This document shows, in pieces, positions 36,359 to 44,534 of a stretch of 64,000 bases of DNA (positions within the stretch are counted from its first letter, which is position 1; the number at the start of each line of letters is the position of its first letter). The translations under genes and the position numbers were made by a program. The notes below the pieces were generated by a model. The model was not told where the DNA came from. It was given only the letters and a program-made list of their open reading frames with translations, and did no database searches. This DNA comes from Flavobacterium sp. (GTDB lineage Bacteria > Bacteroidota > Bacteroidia > Flavobacteriales > Flavobacteriaceae), in NCBI RefSeq assembly GCF_013823965.1, contig NZ_PNNA01000101.1, positions 62,001-126,000 on the forward strand, in the 5' to 3' direction.

Positions 36359-37059
36359 TGAGTGCAACACTAACACAGACTTTGTCAGAAAAAACTAAAG
36401 GATTCTCCATCGAGGAAACGTTGTCTTTTTTGGCCAATGAATACAAAGATAAAGTGGTTTTTTCAACCTCTTTCGGGCAAGAAGACCAAGTGATAACCGC
36501 ATTAATTGCCACAAACGATTTGCCCATTACCATTTTTACATTGGATACTGGGCGTTTGTTTCAGGAAACTTACGACGTTTTTCACAAGACCTTAAAAAAG
36601 TACAAGAAAGAAATTAAAGTCTATTTTCCTGAAGCTTCGGCAGTGGAAAAATTATTGGAAACTAAAGGCCCCAACAGTTTTTACGATTCAGTCGAAAACA
36701 GAAAAGAATGTTGTTTCATTCGAAAAGTGGCGCCCTTGACCAAAGCCTTGAAAGGGAATTCCGTTTGGATTACGGGTTTAAGAGCGGAACAATCCGAAAA
36801 CAGAAATGATTTATCTCTTTTTGAATACGACGAAAAATTCGAAATCATAAAATTTAATCCATTGTTAAAATGGACCTTGAAAGAAGTCGAAGATTACTTG
36901 GAAAAAAATAACGTGCCCCAAAACGCACTGCATAAACAAGGATTTGTAAGTATTGGATGTGCACCTTGTACCAGGGCAATTACTCCTGATGAAGACATAA
37001 GAGCCGGAAGATGGTGGTGGGAATCCAGTCATAAAGAATGTGGTTTGCACCAGAAGTAA
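36358..37059 (+). CDS. cysH: Phosphoadenylyl/adenylylsulfate reductase, iron-sulfur (APS) type
   Basis: 233 residues. The PP-loop-like FSTSFGQEDQVIT precedes RKECCFIRK and SIGCAPCTR, whose CC and CxxC cysteines ligate a [4Fe-4S] cluster in APS reductases; the catalytic Cys is in KECGLHQK at the C-terminus. Enzymes with these cysteines reduce APS directly to sulfite, consistent with no cysC (APS kinase) in the operon. It is translationally coupled to the TauE gene. A 125-base gap with TTAGA-type degenerate repeats separates it from cysD. Confidence 0.93.
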   Translation: MSATLTQTLSEKTKGFSIEETLSFLANEYKDKVVFSTSFGQEDQVITALIATNDLPITIFTLDTGRLFQETYDVFHKTLKKYKKEIKVYFPEASAVEKLLETKGPNSFYDSVENRKECCFIRKVAPLTKALKGNSVWITGLRAEQSENRNDLSLFEYDEKFEIIKFNPLLKWTLKEVEDYLEKNNVPQNALHKQGFVSIGCAPCTRAITPDEDIRAGRWWWESSHKECGLHQK

Positions 37060-37184
37060 GGTTAGAGTTCAGAAGTTAGAAATTAGAATAAAAGAGAATA
37101 GAATAAATAATAATAGTTTACGAGATTTTAGTGAGGCTACAACAACCTTAAACTTTAAACTTTTAAATTTTTAAACTAAAAATA

Positions 37185-38084
37185 ATGAGTTCCATATTAA
37201 AAACAAATGCTTTAGAAAGCGAAGCGATTTACATATTCAGAGAAGTAATTTCTCAATTTGATAAGCCGGTATTGCTTTTCTCTGGTGGAAAAGATTCCAT
37301 AACATTGGTGCGTTTGGCACAAAAGGCATTCTTCCCTGCAAAAATTCCTTTCCCATTGTTGCATGTCGACACAGGGCATAATTTTCCTGAAACCATCGAA
37401 TTTAGAGACAAATTAGTTGCTGAATTAGGATTGGAATTGATTGTTCGTAATGTGCAAGATGCCATAGACGAAGGCAAAGTGGTGGAAGAATCTGGAAGAT
37501 ATTCCAGCCGAAACAGCTTGCAAACCACTACGCTTTTGGACGCCATCGAAGAATTCAAATTTGACGCTTGTATTGGTGGTGCGCGTCGCGACGAAGAAAA
37601 AGCCAGAGCCAAAGAGCGTATTTTTTCGGTTCGTGATGATTTTGGTCAATGGGACGAAAAAAATCAAAGACCGGAATTATTTGATTTATTGAATGGTAAA
37701 ATCGAAAATGGACAAAATGTTCGTGTTTTCCCAATTTCGAACTGGACAGAATTAGATGTTTGGAGTTATATCGAACAAGAACAAATCGAAATTCCATCGA
37801 TTTATTTTTCGCACAAACGTAAAGTATTCTTGAGAGACGGCATGATTTGGTCGCATTCGCCATTCGTTTATCAAGAAGAAGACGAAGAGATTGAAGAAAG
37901 AATTGTTCGTTTTAGAACCGTTGGAGACATGAGTTGTACTGCTGCCGTTGAATCTTATGCGGCGACAATTGCTGAAGTTGTTGGCGAAATCAGGTCTTCC
38001 ACCATTTCCGAAAGAGGAGCCAGAATAGACGACAAACGTTCTGAAGCTGCGATGGAAAAAAGAAAACAACAAGGTTATTTTTAA
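37185..38084 (+). CDS. cysD: Sulfate adenylyltransferase subunit 2
   Basis: 299 residues. PP-loop LLFSGGKDSITLVRLAQKAF, HVDTGHNFPETIEFRD, CIGGARRDEEKARAKERIFS and the C-terminal DMSCTAAVESYAATIAEVVG are typical of CysD. With the CysN GTPase it forms APS from sulfate and ATP. A palindromic G/C-rich repeat begins directly after its stop codon and its inverted partner lies just before cysN. Confidence 0.96.
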   Translation: MSSILKTNALESEAIYIFREVISQFDKPVLLFSGGKDSITLVRLAQKAFFPAKIPFPLLHVDTGHNFPETIEFRDKLVAELGLELIVRNVQDAIDEGKVVEESGRYSSRNSLQTTTLLDAIEEFKFDACIGGARRDEEKARAKERIFSVRDDFGQWDEKNQRPELFDLLNGKIENGQNVRVFPISNWTELDVWSYIEQEQIEIPSIYFSHKRKVFLRDGMIWSHSPFVYQEEDEEIEERIVRFRTVGDMSCTAAVESYAATIAEVVGEIRSSTISERGARIDDKRSEAAMEKRKQQGYF

Positions 38085-38119
38085 TCCCCACCCCAGCCCT
38101 CCCCGAAGAGGAGGGAGCT
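38085..38119. repeat. G/C-rich palindromic repeat, copy A
   Basis: TCCCCACCCCAGCCCTCCCC then GAAGAGGAGGGAGCT, directly after the cysD stop. It can fold on CCCTCC/GGAGGG. Near identical to copy C (42426) and inverted relative to copies B and D. REP-like. Confidence 0.85.
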
Positions 38120-38206
38120 GAAACAGGATTAGTGTTGGTTTTGAGTTTTGAAAAAAAGCAGACTAAATAAAAAAGAAAATATTAATTTATAAAAACATAC
38201 CAGACT

Positions 38207-38240
38207 CGTCTCCCTCCCTTTGGGGAGGGTCGGGGTGGGG
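38207..38240. repeat. G/C-rich palindromic repeat, copy B
   Basis: CTCCCTCCCTTTGGGGAGGG with tail TCGGGGTGGGG; inverted relative to copy A 88 bases away, so A and B can pair as one large stem. It ends nine bases before the cysN ATG and supplies its G-rich upstream region. Confidence 0.85.
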
Positions 38241-38249
38241 AAAAAGAAT

Positions 38250-39494
38250 ATGGAAGTTTTAAAAATAGCAACAGCAGGAAGTGTAGATGACGGAAAGAGC
38301 ACATTAATTGGAAGATTGTTGTACGACACACAATCATTGACTACCGACAAAATTGAAGCAATAGAAAAAAGCAGCAAGCAAAAAGGATACGATTACCTCG
38401 ATTTTTCCTTGGCCACCGACGGTTTGGTTGCCGAGAGAGAGCAAGGAATCACGATTGACGTAGCGCATATTTATTTCTCCACTGCGAAAAAAAGTTACAT
38501 CATTGCCGATACTCCGGGTCACGTGGAATATACCAGAAACATGGTTACGGGAGCTTCGACTTCACAAGTTTCCATCATCTTGATTGATGCCCGAAAAGGA
38601 GTTATTGAGCAAACCTACCGTCACTTTTTTATCAATAATTTATTGAGGGTAAAAGATGTGATTGTAGCCATCAATAAAATGGATTTAGTTGATTATTCAG
38701 AAGAAGTTTTCAATAAAATCAAAGCAGATTTTCAAGCTTTGAATGCAAAAAGTGCCTACAAAGAACAAAACGTGAGCTACATTCCGTTGAGTGCTTTGAC
38801 GGGAGACAATGTGGTGGAAACATTGGGAAAAATGCCTTGGTACACCGGGCAAACGATCCTGCAACACTTGGAAGCATTGGAATCCAAAGATGTTTATGAT
38901 AACGGGCAAGCTCGTTTTCCTGTTCAAACCGTGATTAGGCCAAAAACGGAACAATATCATGACTTTAGAGGTTATGCCGGAAAATTATACGGAAACAATA
39001 TTAAAGTGGGCGATGCAGTAACCGTACTTCCTTCTTTGACCGAATCGAAAGTGACCAATATCCACTTTTTTGACCAACAATTTGACGAAGCGACAGCAGG
39101 TTCTTCCATTACTTTGGAATTGGAAAATGACATCAACGTGACCAGAGGCGACATGATTGTAAAATCAAGTGAGCTTCCAAGAGTTGAAAAAGACATCAAC
39201 ACCACCATTTGTTGGATGGACAGCAAAAAATTGGTTGCAGGAACAAAATATTTGATACAGCACAATACCAATAGAGTTTTGGCCAAAATTGAAAGCGTGA
39301 AAAACGTGATTGCCACAGATTATTCGGGTTCAACTCCGGCAACTCAATTAGCAATCAATGAAATTGGAGAAGTGAGCATTAAATTAAGCAAGGCTTTATA
39401 TTTTGACGCCTACAACGACAACAAATCAAATGGCGCTTTTATTTTGATAGACGTGGCGACCAATACAACAGCAGGAGTTGGATTTATACAATAG
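38250..39494 (+). CDS. cysN: Sulfate adenylyltransferase subunit 1 (GTPase)
   Basis: 414 residues from ATG 38250; a TTG-started extension to 38220 would only translate repeat copy B and is rejected. Translation-factor GTPase: P-loop ATAGSVDDGKSTLIGRLLYD, REQGITIDVAHIYF, DTPGHVEYTRNMVTGAS and INKMDLVDYS. GTP hydrolysis drives APS formation by CysD. Length corresponds to CysN without a fused CysC kinase domain, in line with the APS-type CysH. Confidence 0.95.
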   Translation: MEVLKIATAGSVDDGKSTLIGRLLYDTQSLTTDKIEAIEKSSKQKGYDYLDFSLATDGLVAEREQGITIDVAHIYFSTAKKSYIIADTPGHVEYTRNMVTGASTSQVSIILIDARKGVIEQTYRHFFINNLLRVKDVIVAINKMDLVDYSEEVFNKIKADFQALNAKSAYKEQNVSYIPLSALTGDNVVETLGKMPWYTGQTILQHLEALESKDVYDNGQARFPVQTVIRPKTEQYHDFRGYAGKLYGNNIKVGDAVTVLPSLTESKVTNIHFFDQQFDEATAGSSITLELENDINVTRGDMIVKSSELPRVEKDINTTICWMDSKKLVAGTKYLIQHNTNRVLAKIESVKNVIATDYSGSTPATQLAINEIGEVSIKLSKALYFDAYNDNKSNGAFILIDVATNTTAGVGFIQ

Positions 39495-39559
39495 TTAATA
39501 GTGTAAATAAAACTGCTAAACCAACAAAACAACCAACAACAACGACAACAATAGAAATT

Positions 39560-41650
39560 ATGCAAAGTTTTAGAACCGAAATAGAAGACCCAATTGTACA
39601 AAAAGACATTATCGATTTAGAGAGAAAAATCGCTTTATTTCGTGATGGAAAAATTGATGACGAACGTTTTCGCAGCCTTCGTTTGGCTCGCGGAATCTAT
39701 GGGCAACGTCAGGAAGGCGTTCAAATGATTCGTATCAAATTGCCTTACGGGAAAGTAACGAGCGAACAATTAATGCGAATTTCAAAAGTTTCTGACGAAT
39801 ATTCAAGAGGTCGTTTGCACATTACCACGCGTCAGGATATCCAAATTCACTTTGTGAGTTTAGACAGAACGCCTGAACTTTGGGCTGAATTAGAAAAAGA
39901 CGATATTACTCTTCGTGAAGCTTGCGGAAACACCGTTCGAAATATAACAGCCAGCGAAAATGCAGGAATCGACCCTGATGAACCTTTTGATGTGTCGCCT
40001 TATGCACACGCTTTATTCCAATTTTTGTTGAGAAATCCAGTTTGTCAGGAAATGGGACGTAAATTCAAAATATCATTTTCGTCATCGGATAAAGATACCG
40101 CTTTGAGTTATTTGCACGATTTAGGATTTATTCCAAAAATTGTCAATGGCGAAAGAGGATTCAAAATAATGTTGGGTGGTGGATTAGGTTCTCAGCCACA
40201 GCACGCCGAATTGTTATCGGAATTTGTGCCTGTAAATCAAATTATCCCAACTACCGAAGGAATTTTGAGAGTATTTGACCGTTTTGGAGAAAGATCGAGA
40301 CGTTTGAAAGCACGTATGAAATTCTTGATCAAAGATTTAGGGGCTGAAGCCTTTTTGAAATTGGTTGATGAAGAGAAAAAAGCCTTGTCTTGCCAATCGT
40401 TCGAAATTGACACCACCGCATTTGATGGACCAATTCCAGAACCTTTATTGGTAGCTCCAAAAGTAGAAATTGCAGATAAAGAAGCTTTCGAAATTTGGAA
40501 AAAATCGAATGTATTTCAACAAAAACAAGCAGGATATGTTGCCATTGGAATCAAAGTTCCTGTAGGCGATTTTTATACAGACAAAGCTAGATTATTGGCC
40601 GATTTGATTAAAAATTATGGTGCCAATGAATTGCGTTTTTCACTAAGACAAGACATTCTTATTCGTAACATAAAACAAGACAATTTAGTCTTTTTTTACC
40701 AAGAATTAGAAAAACTTGGATTCGTGACTTTAGGATACAATTCTACTGCCGATATCACAGCTTGTCCAGGAACCGATACTTGTAATCTTGGAATTGCAAG
40801 CAGCACAGGAATTGCAACAGAGCTAGAAAGAGTTTTGGCTGCCGAATATCCGCAATACCATAGCAATAATGACATTACCATAAAAATCAGTGGTTGTATG
40901 AATGCTTGCGGGCAACACAATATGGCCGAAATTGGTTTTCAAGGAATGTCAATCAATTCTGGAAAGCTAGTTGCACCGGCACTTCAAGTGTTATTGGGTG
41001 GAGGAAATTTAGGAAATGGTCAAGGAAGATTTGCCGATAAAGTAATCAAAATTCCTAGTCGTCGAGGTCCAGAAGCTTTGCGTGCTATTTTGAATGATTT
41101 CGAAGCGAATGCCAACGGGCTTAAATTTTTAGATTATTACGATGCCAAAGGCGAAACTTATTTCTTCGAATTATTGAAACCTCTTTCGGAAATTGACAAT
41201 CTAACAGATGAAGATTTTGTCGATTGGGGAAATGCCGATAATTATGTAAAAGCGATTGGTGTAGGCGAATGTGCGGGTGTAGTTATTGATTTGGTTGCTA
41301 CTTTAATTTTCGAAGCTAAAGATAAATTGACTTTCGCACACGAAGCTTTAGTAGAAAAAAAATGGTCTGATGCTATTTATTTAACTTATGCAGGATTTGT
41401 AAATGGTGCCAAAGCGTTATTGCTTGCCGAAAATCAAAAAACAAATGCACACGCAGGAATTATCGATTTATTCGATACTGTTTTTGTGGAAAACAACAAA
41501 ATTGCGTTGAATTCGTCTTTCAAAGATTTGGTGTACCAAATTAATAAAAACGAGCCTTCAGAGGAATTTGCCCAAAAATACATTCAAGAAGGAATTGCCT
41601 TTTTCGAAAATATTGAAAGCTATAGAACAAAAGATTTAGCAAATGGATAA
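39560..41650 (+). CDS. Siroheme nitrite/sulfite reductase with C-terminal HEPN-like helical domain
   Basis: 696 residues. Ferredoxin-type sulfite reductase duplications: YGQRQEGVQMIRIKLPYGKV, RGRLHITTRQDIQIHF, LREACGNTVRNITASENAGI, and the siroheme/[4Fe-4S] cysteines in ITACPGTDTCNLGIASSTGI and ISGCMNACGQHNMAEIGFQG. From about residue 550 a helical tail (VGECAGVVIDLVATLIFEAK, AIYLTYAGFVNGAKALLLAE) corresponds to the HEPN domain annotated on Flavobacterium homologues; no RxxxxH RNase motif is seen in it. It reduces sulfite to sulfide for MetY/MetZ. No flavoprotein subunit is encoded nearby, so ferredoxin is the likely donor. Overlaps cobA by eight bases. Confidence 0.92.
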   Translation: MQSFRTEIEDPIVQKDIIDLERKIALFRDGKIDDERFRSLRLARGIYGQRQEGVQMIRIKLPYGKVTSEQLMRISKVSDEYSRGRLHITTRQDIQIHFVSLDRTPELWAELEKDDITLREACGNTVRNITASENAGIDPDEPFDVSPYAHALFQFLLRNPVCQEMGRKFKISFSSSDKDTALSYLHDLGFIPKIVNGERGFKIMLGGGLGSQPQHAELLSEFVPVNQIIPTTEGILRVFDRFGERSRRLKARMKFLIKDLGAEAFLKLVDEEKKALSCQSFEIDTTAFDGPIPEPLLVAPKVEIADKEAFEIWKKSNVFQQKQAGYVAIGIKVPVGDFYTDKARLLADLIKNYGANELRFSLRQDILIRNIKQDNLVFFYQELEKLGFVTLGYNSTADITACPGTDTCNLGIASSTGIATELERVLAAEYPQYHSNNDITIKISGCMNACGQHNMAEIGFQGMSINSGKLVAPALQVLLGGGNLGNGQGRFADKVIKIPSRRGPEALRAILNDFEANANGLKFLDYYDAKGETYFFELLKPLSEIDNLTDEDFVDWGNADNYVKAIGVGECAGVVIDLVATLIFEAKDKLTFAHEALVEKKWSDAIYLTYAGFVNGAKALLLAENQKTNAHAGIIDLFDTVFVENNKIALNSSFKDLVYQINKNEPSEEFAQKYIQEGIAFFENIESYRTKDLANG

Positions 41651-42425
41651 TATCGTAAAACCCAAAGTAACTTTAGTAGGAGCAGGTCCGGGCGATCCCG
41701 ATTTGCTCACTATCAAAGGTGCAAAAGCACTTGCTCAAGCCAATGTGGTTTTGTACGATGCTTTGGCAAACGAAGAAATATTGGACTATGCTCCTAAAAA
41801 TGCTATCAAAATTTTTGTTGGAAAAAGAAAAGGCTGTCACGAATATTCGCAAGCGAAAATCAATCAATTAATTGTTGATAATGCACTAACTTATGGCAAT
41901 GTAGTGCGACTAAAAGGAGGCGATCCCTTCATTTTTGGTCGTGGTAGCGAAGAAATTGAATACATACTGAGTTTTGGAATTCCAACTTTTGTTATTCCCG
42001 GAATTTCATCCTCAATTGCAGTTCCAGCCAATCAGGGAATTTCTTTGACAAAAAGAGGCGTTTCCGAAAGTTTTTGGGTTATTACAGGCACAACATCTGA
42101 CCATAAATTATCAAATGATGTAGCTTTGGCAGCAAAATCTACGGCAACTGTTGTAATTTTGATGGGAATGAGTAAATTGGAACAAATTGTGACACTTTTT
42201 CAAAACGAATCCAAAGGAGAAACTCCCGTTGCCATCATTCAAAACGGTACAATGCCCAACGAAAAAGTAGGTTTTGGAACCATAGACACCATTTCACAAG
42301 TGGTGAAAGACAACAATTTGAGTTCGCCAGCCATAATCGTCATTGGCGAAGTCGTGAAAGAACGTAATAAATTAAAAGGAATTTACAAGGAATATATTTC
42401 CAATAAAGTTTGCGCCAGAGAATAA
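41643..42425 (+). CDS. cobA: Uroporphyrinogen-III C-methyltransferase (SUMT)
   Basis: 260 residues. VTLVGAGPGDPDLLTIKGAK, VLYDALANEEIL, VRLKGGDPFIFGRGSEEIEY, VIPGISSSIAVPANQGISLT and ITGTTSDH are the SUMT signatures. It uses two SAM to make precorrin-2, the first step towards siroheme for the reductase just upstream, and overlaps that gene by eight bases. The stop codon is followed at once by repeat copy C. Confidence 0.96.
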   Translation: MDNIVKPKVTLVGAGPGDPDLLTIKGAKALAQANVVLYDALANEEILDYAPKNAIKIFVGKRKGCHEYSQAKINQLIVDNALTYGNVVRLKGGDPFIFGRGSEEIEYILSFGIPTFVIPGISSSIAVPANQGISLTKRGVSESFWVITGTTSDHKLSNDVALAAKSTATVVILMGMSKLEQIVTLFQNESKGETPVAIIQNGTMPNEKVGFGTIDTISQVVKDNNLSSPAIIVIGEVVKERNKLKGIYKEYISNKVCARE

Positions 42426-42461
42426 TCCCCACCCCAGTCCTCCCCAAAGGAGAGGGAGCTT
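42426..42461. repeat. G/C-rich palindromic repeat, copy C
   Basis: TCCCCACCCCAGTCCTCCCC then AAAGGAGAGGGAGCTT, directly after the cobA stop codon, exactly as copy A follows the cysD stop. Confidence 0.85.
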
Positions 42462-42524
42462 GGAAAGGGAAAAAATAATAGATTATCAAGTTTCAACAGG
42501 TCATTTTCAGGTAGAAAAAATAAA

Positions 42525-43169
42525 ATGAAAAAAAACGATTCAAACTCCAATATTCAAGCCTCGGCTCCCCCTCCTTTGGAGGGGGTTGGGGGGAGGAACG
42601 AACTATATCCAATTTTCCTGAAACTAAACCAACTCAATGTTCTCATTGTTGGAGGAGGAAACGTGGGCTTGGAAAAACTGACCTTTATGCTCAAATCCAG
42701 TCCAAACGCCAATGTTGAGGTAGTGGCGACCAGGTTTTTGCCTGAATTGGAAGCATTGGTCGAAAAACATCCCTCGGTAAAATTAACCCAAGCGAAGTTC
42801 AAGAAAAAAATGTTGAAAAAACGACATATGGTCATCGCTTGCACCGATGATTTAAAAGTCAATAAAAAGGTTTATGACCTGTCTCGAAAAAGATTCCTGA
42901 TTTGCAACATCGCCGACACACCTCCTTTGTGCGACTATTATTTGGGTGGAATCGTGACCAAAGGAAACGTGAAAATTGCCATTTCAACCAATGGAAAATC
43001 ACCAACAACTGCCAAAAGATTACGCGAATTTTTTGAAGAAGTTATTCCGGAAGATGTTAACAAAATGGTCGAAAACCTGAACGAATACCGCAAAACCCTA
43101 AAAGGCGATTTTCAGGAAAAAGTCGATAAAATGAACGAAATTACCCAATCTTTAAAGGGTAAACAATAA
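42525..43169 (+). CDS. Precorrin-2 dehydrogenase / sirohydrochlorin ferrochelatase-like (CysG N-terminal, Met8p-like)
   Basis: 214 residues. NAD-binding GGGNVGLEKLTFML, ACTDDLKVNKKVYDLSRKRF, NIADTPPLCDYYLGGIVTKG and ISTNGKSPTTAKRLREFFEE define the siroheme synthase N-terminal domain. It oxidises precorrin-2 and probably inserts iron, completing siroheme with CobA. The first 23 residues (ending SAPPPLEGVGG) are encoded largely by repeat copy D, so the N-terminus has been extended by the insertion. A TTG at 42577 inside the repeat would give a shorter protein; ATG 42525 is kept. Confidence 0.9.
   Translation: MKKNDSNSNIQASAPPPLEGVGGRNELYPIFLKLNQLNVLIVGGGNVGLEKLTFMLKSSPNANVEVVATRFLPELEALVEKHPSVKLTQAKFKKKMLKKRHMVIACTDDLKVNKKVYDLSRKRFLICNIADTPPLCDYYLGGIVTKGNVKIAISTNGKSPTTAKRLREFFEEVIPEDVNKMVENLNEYRKTLKGDFQEKVDKMNEITQSLKGKQ
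42564..42597. repeat. G/C-rich palindromic repeat, copy D (inside coding sequence)
   Basis: GCTCCCCCTCCTTTGGAGGG then GGTTGGGGGGAGG, inverted relative to copy C 102 bases upstream. It is translated in frame as part of the siroheme enzyme's N-terminus. Confidence 0.85.
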
Positions 43170-43239
43170 AATATACCTTGAATACTTGCAATTAATCGCG
43201 CTATGTACGTACTTTGCAGTGTTCATACATTTATTGATT

Positions 43240-43346
43240 GTTATCACGAAAGCCAGAGGGAATAGACCCGACGAAAGCTTAGCAACCTATTCATTTTCAC
43301 CGAAAAAGGTGCTACATTCTATCCTGATTCATCGGGAAAAGATAAC
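43240..43346 (+). ncRNA. SAM-I riboswitch (S-box) upstream of metH
   Basis: Conserved core: GAGGGAATAGACCCGACGAA, AGCTTAGCAACC, AAAGGTGCTACATTC and GAAAAGATAAC. P1 is GTTATC (43240-43245) with GATAAC (43341-43346). A GAGAA/TTCTC mini-hairpin follows at 43350-43362; no obvious T-rich terminator is present, so the output may be translational or need another structure. Confidence 0.92.
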
Positions 43347-43391
43347 CACGAGAAAATTTCTCCCTTTCCACATAACAAATATAATTTTACG

Positions 43392-43422
43392 ACCCTGTCA
43401 AGGCACAAAACCCTGACAGGGT
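43392..43422. repeat. Palindrome between riboswitch and metH
   Basis: Perfect 9-bp arms ACCCTGTCA (43392-43400) and TGACAGGGT (43414-43422). No T run follows, so it looks like a dispersed palindromic repeat rather than a terminator. Confidence 0.65.
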
Positions 43423-43446
43423 TAGTTAGTTTAAATATACTGAAAA

Positions 43447-44448
43447 ATGCCAAACATTCAAGAAGAAATCAAAAAACGAATTCTCGTGCTCGACGGAGCG
43501 ATGGGAACGATGTTGCAACGCTATAATTTCTCCGAAGAAGATTTCCGGGGAGAACGTTTCAAGGATTTTCCACATTCGCTCAAAGGCAACAACGATTTGT
43601 TGTCCTTGACGCAGCCTCAAGCCATCAAAGCCGTGCACGCCCTGTATTTTGAAGCCGGAGCCGACATCGTAGAAACCAATACTTTTTCGGGAACCACCAT
43701 TGGTATGGCGGATTACCATTTAGAAGATATTGTTTACGAACTCAACTACGAATCGGCAAAATTGGCTCGTGAAGTAGCCGATGAATTCACCGCTAAAAAT
43801 CCAGACAAACCTCGTTTTGTTGCCGGTTCCATCGGGCCAACAAACAGAACAGCCAGTATGTCGCCAGACGTGAATGATCCAGGTTACAGAGCCGTGACTT
43901 TCGACGATTTGCGCATTGCCTACAAACAACAAGTCGAAGCCTTGATTGATGGAGGTTGCGATTTACTTTTGGTAGAAACTATTTTTGATACCTTGAATGC
44001 CAAAGCAGCACTTTTTGCCATCGAAGAAGTGAAAGAAGAACGTAATATCGATATTCCAATAATGGTTTCAGGAACCATTACCGATGCTTCGGGAAGAACA
44101 CTTTCCGGACAAACGGTGGAAGCTTTCCTGATTTCGGTTTCGCATATTCCGTTGTTGAGTGTTGGTTTTAATTGCGCTTTGGGAGCGGATTTGTTGAAAC
44201 CTTATTTGCAAACTTTGTCACAGCATACATCTTTTAACGTTTCAGCACATCCCAATGCAGGATTGCCAAACGCCTTTGGAGAATACGACGAAACACCAGA
44301 GCAAATGCAAGCCCAAATACGAAGCTATCTTGAAGATAATTTAGTAAACATCATAGGCGGTTGTTGCGGAACAACCCCAGAACACATCAAATTGATTGCC
44401 GATATTGCCAAGGAGTATAAACCGAGGGTTTCGACGGCAACAATGTAA
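43447..44448 (+). CDS. metH: Methionine synthase, homocysteine-binding module (split MetH, N-terminal part)
   Basis: 333 residues, corresponding to the first module of Met[56 protein letters not shown] and the zinc ligands in [12 protein letters not shown] and [11 protein letters not shown] are present. It binds and activates homocysteine. The remaining modules are a separate ORF 86 bases downstream, so the enzyme acts as two polypeptides. Expression is under the SAM-I element upstream. Confidence 0.93.
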   Translation: MPNIQEEIKKRILVLDGAMGTMLQRYNFSEEDFRGERFKDFPHSLKGNNDLLSLTQPQAIKAVHALYFEAGADIVETNTFSGTTIGMADYHLEDIVYELNYESAKLAREVADEFTAKNPDKPRFVAGSIGPTNRTASMSPDVNDPGYRAVTFDDLRIAYKQQVEALIDGGCDLLLVETIFDTLNAKAALFAIEEVKEERNIDIPIMVSGTITDASGRTLSGQTVEAFLISVSHIPLLSVGFNCALGADLLKPYLQTLSQHTSFNVSAHPNAGLPNAFGEYDETPEQMQAQIRSYLEDNLVNIIGGCCGTTPEHIKLIADIAKEYKPRVSTATM

Positions 44449-44482
44449 TCAAGGAGATGCGATTTATCGCGTCTAAATTATA

Positions 44483-44519
44483 GCCACAGATTCACAAATA
44501 AAATCTGTGAATCTGTGGC
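44483..44519. repeat. Perfect palindrome between the two metH genes
   Basis: GCCACAGATTCACA (44483-44496) and TGTGAATCTGTGGC (44506-44519) with a 9-base loop. Related to the repeat at 3578-3628. It ends 15 bases before the second metH ATG. Confidence 0.75.
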
Positions 44520-44534
44520 AAAAAAATAAAAAAA

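Noticed and set aside
38220..38249. TTG-started N-terminal extension of cysN
   Set aside because: It only translates palindromic repeat copy B; CysN proteins begin right at the ATG at 38250.
41200..41650. HEPN domain as an RNase toxin
   Set aside because: The helical tail is fused to sulfite reductase and no RxxxxH motif is visible.
43186..43416. 76-codon plus-strand ORF before metH
   Set aside because: It overlaps the SAM-I riboswitch and its frame is a by-product of conserved RNA sequence.
43392..43422. Hairpin before metH as the riboswitch terminator
   Set aside because: The stem is strong but lacks a following T run; it looks like a dispersed palindrome.
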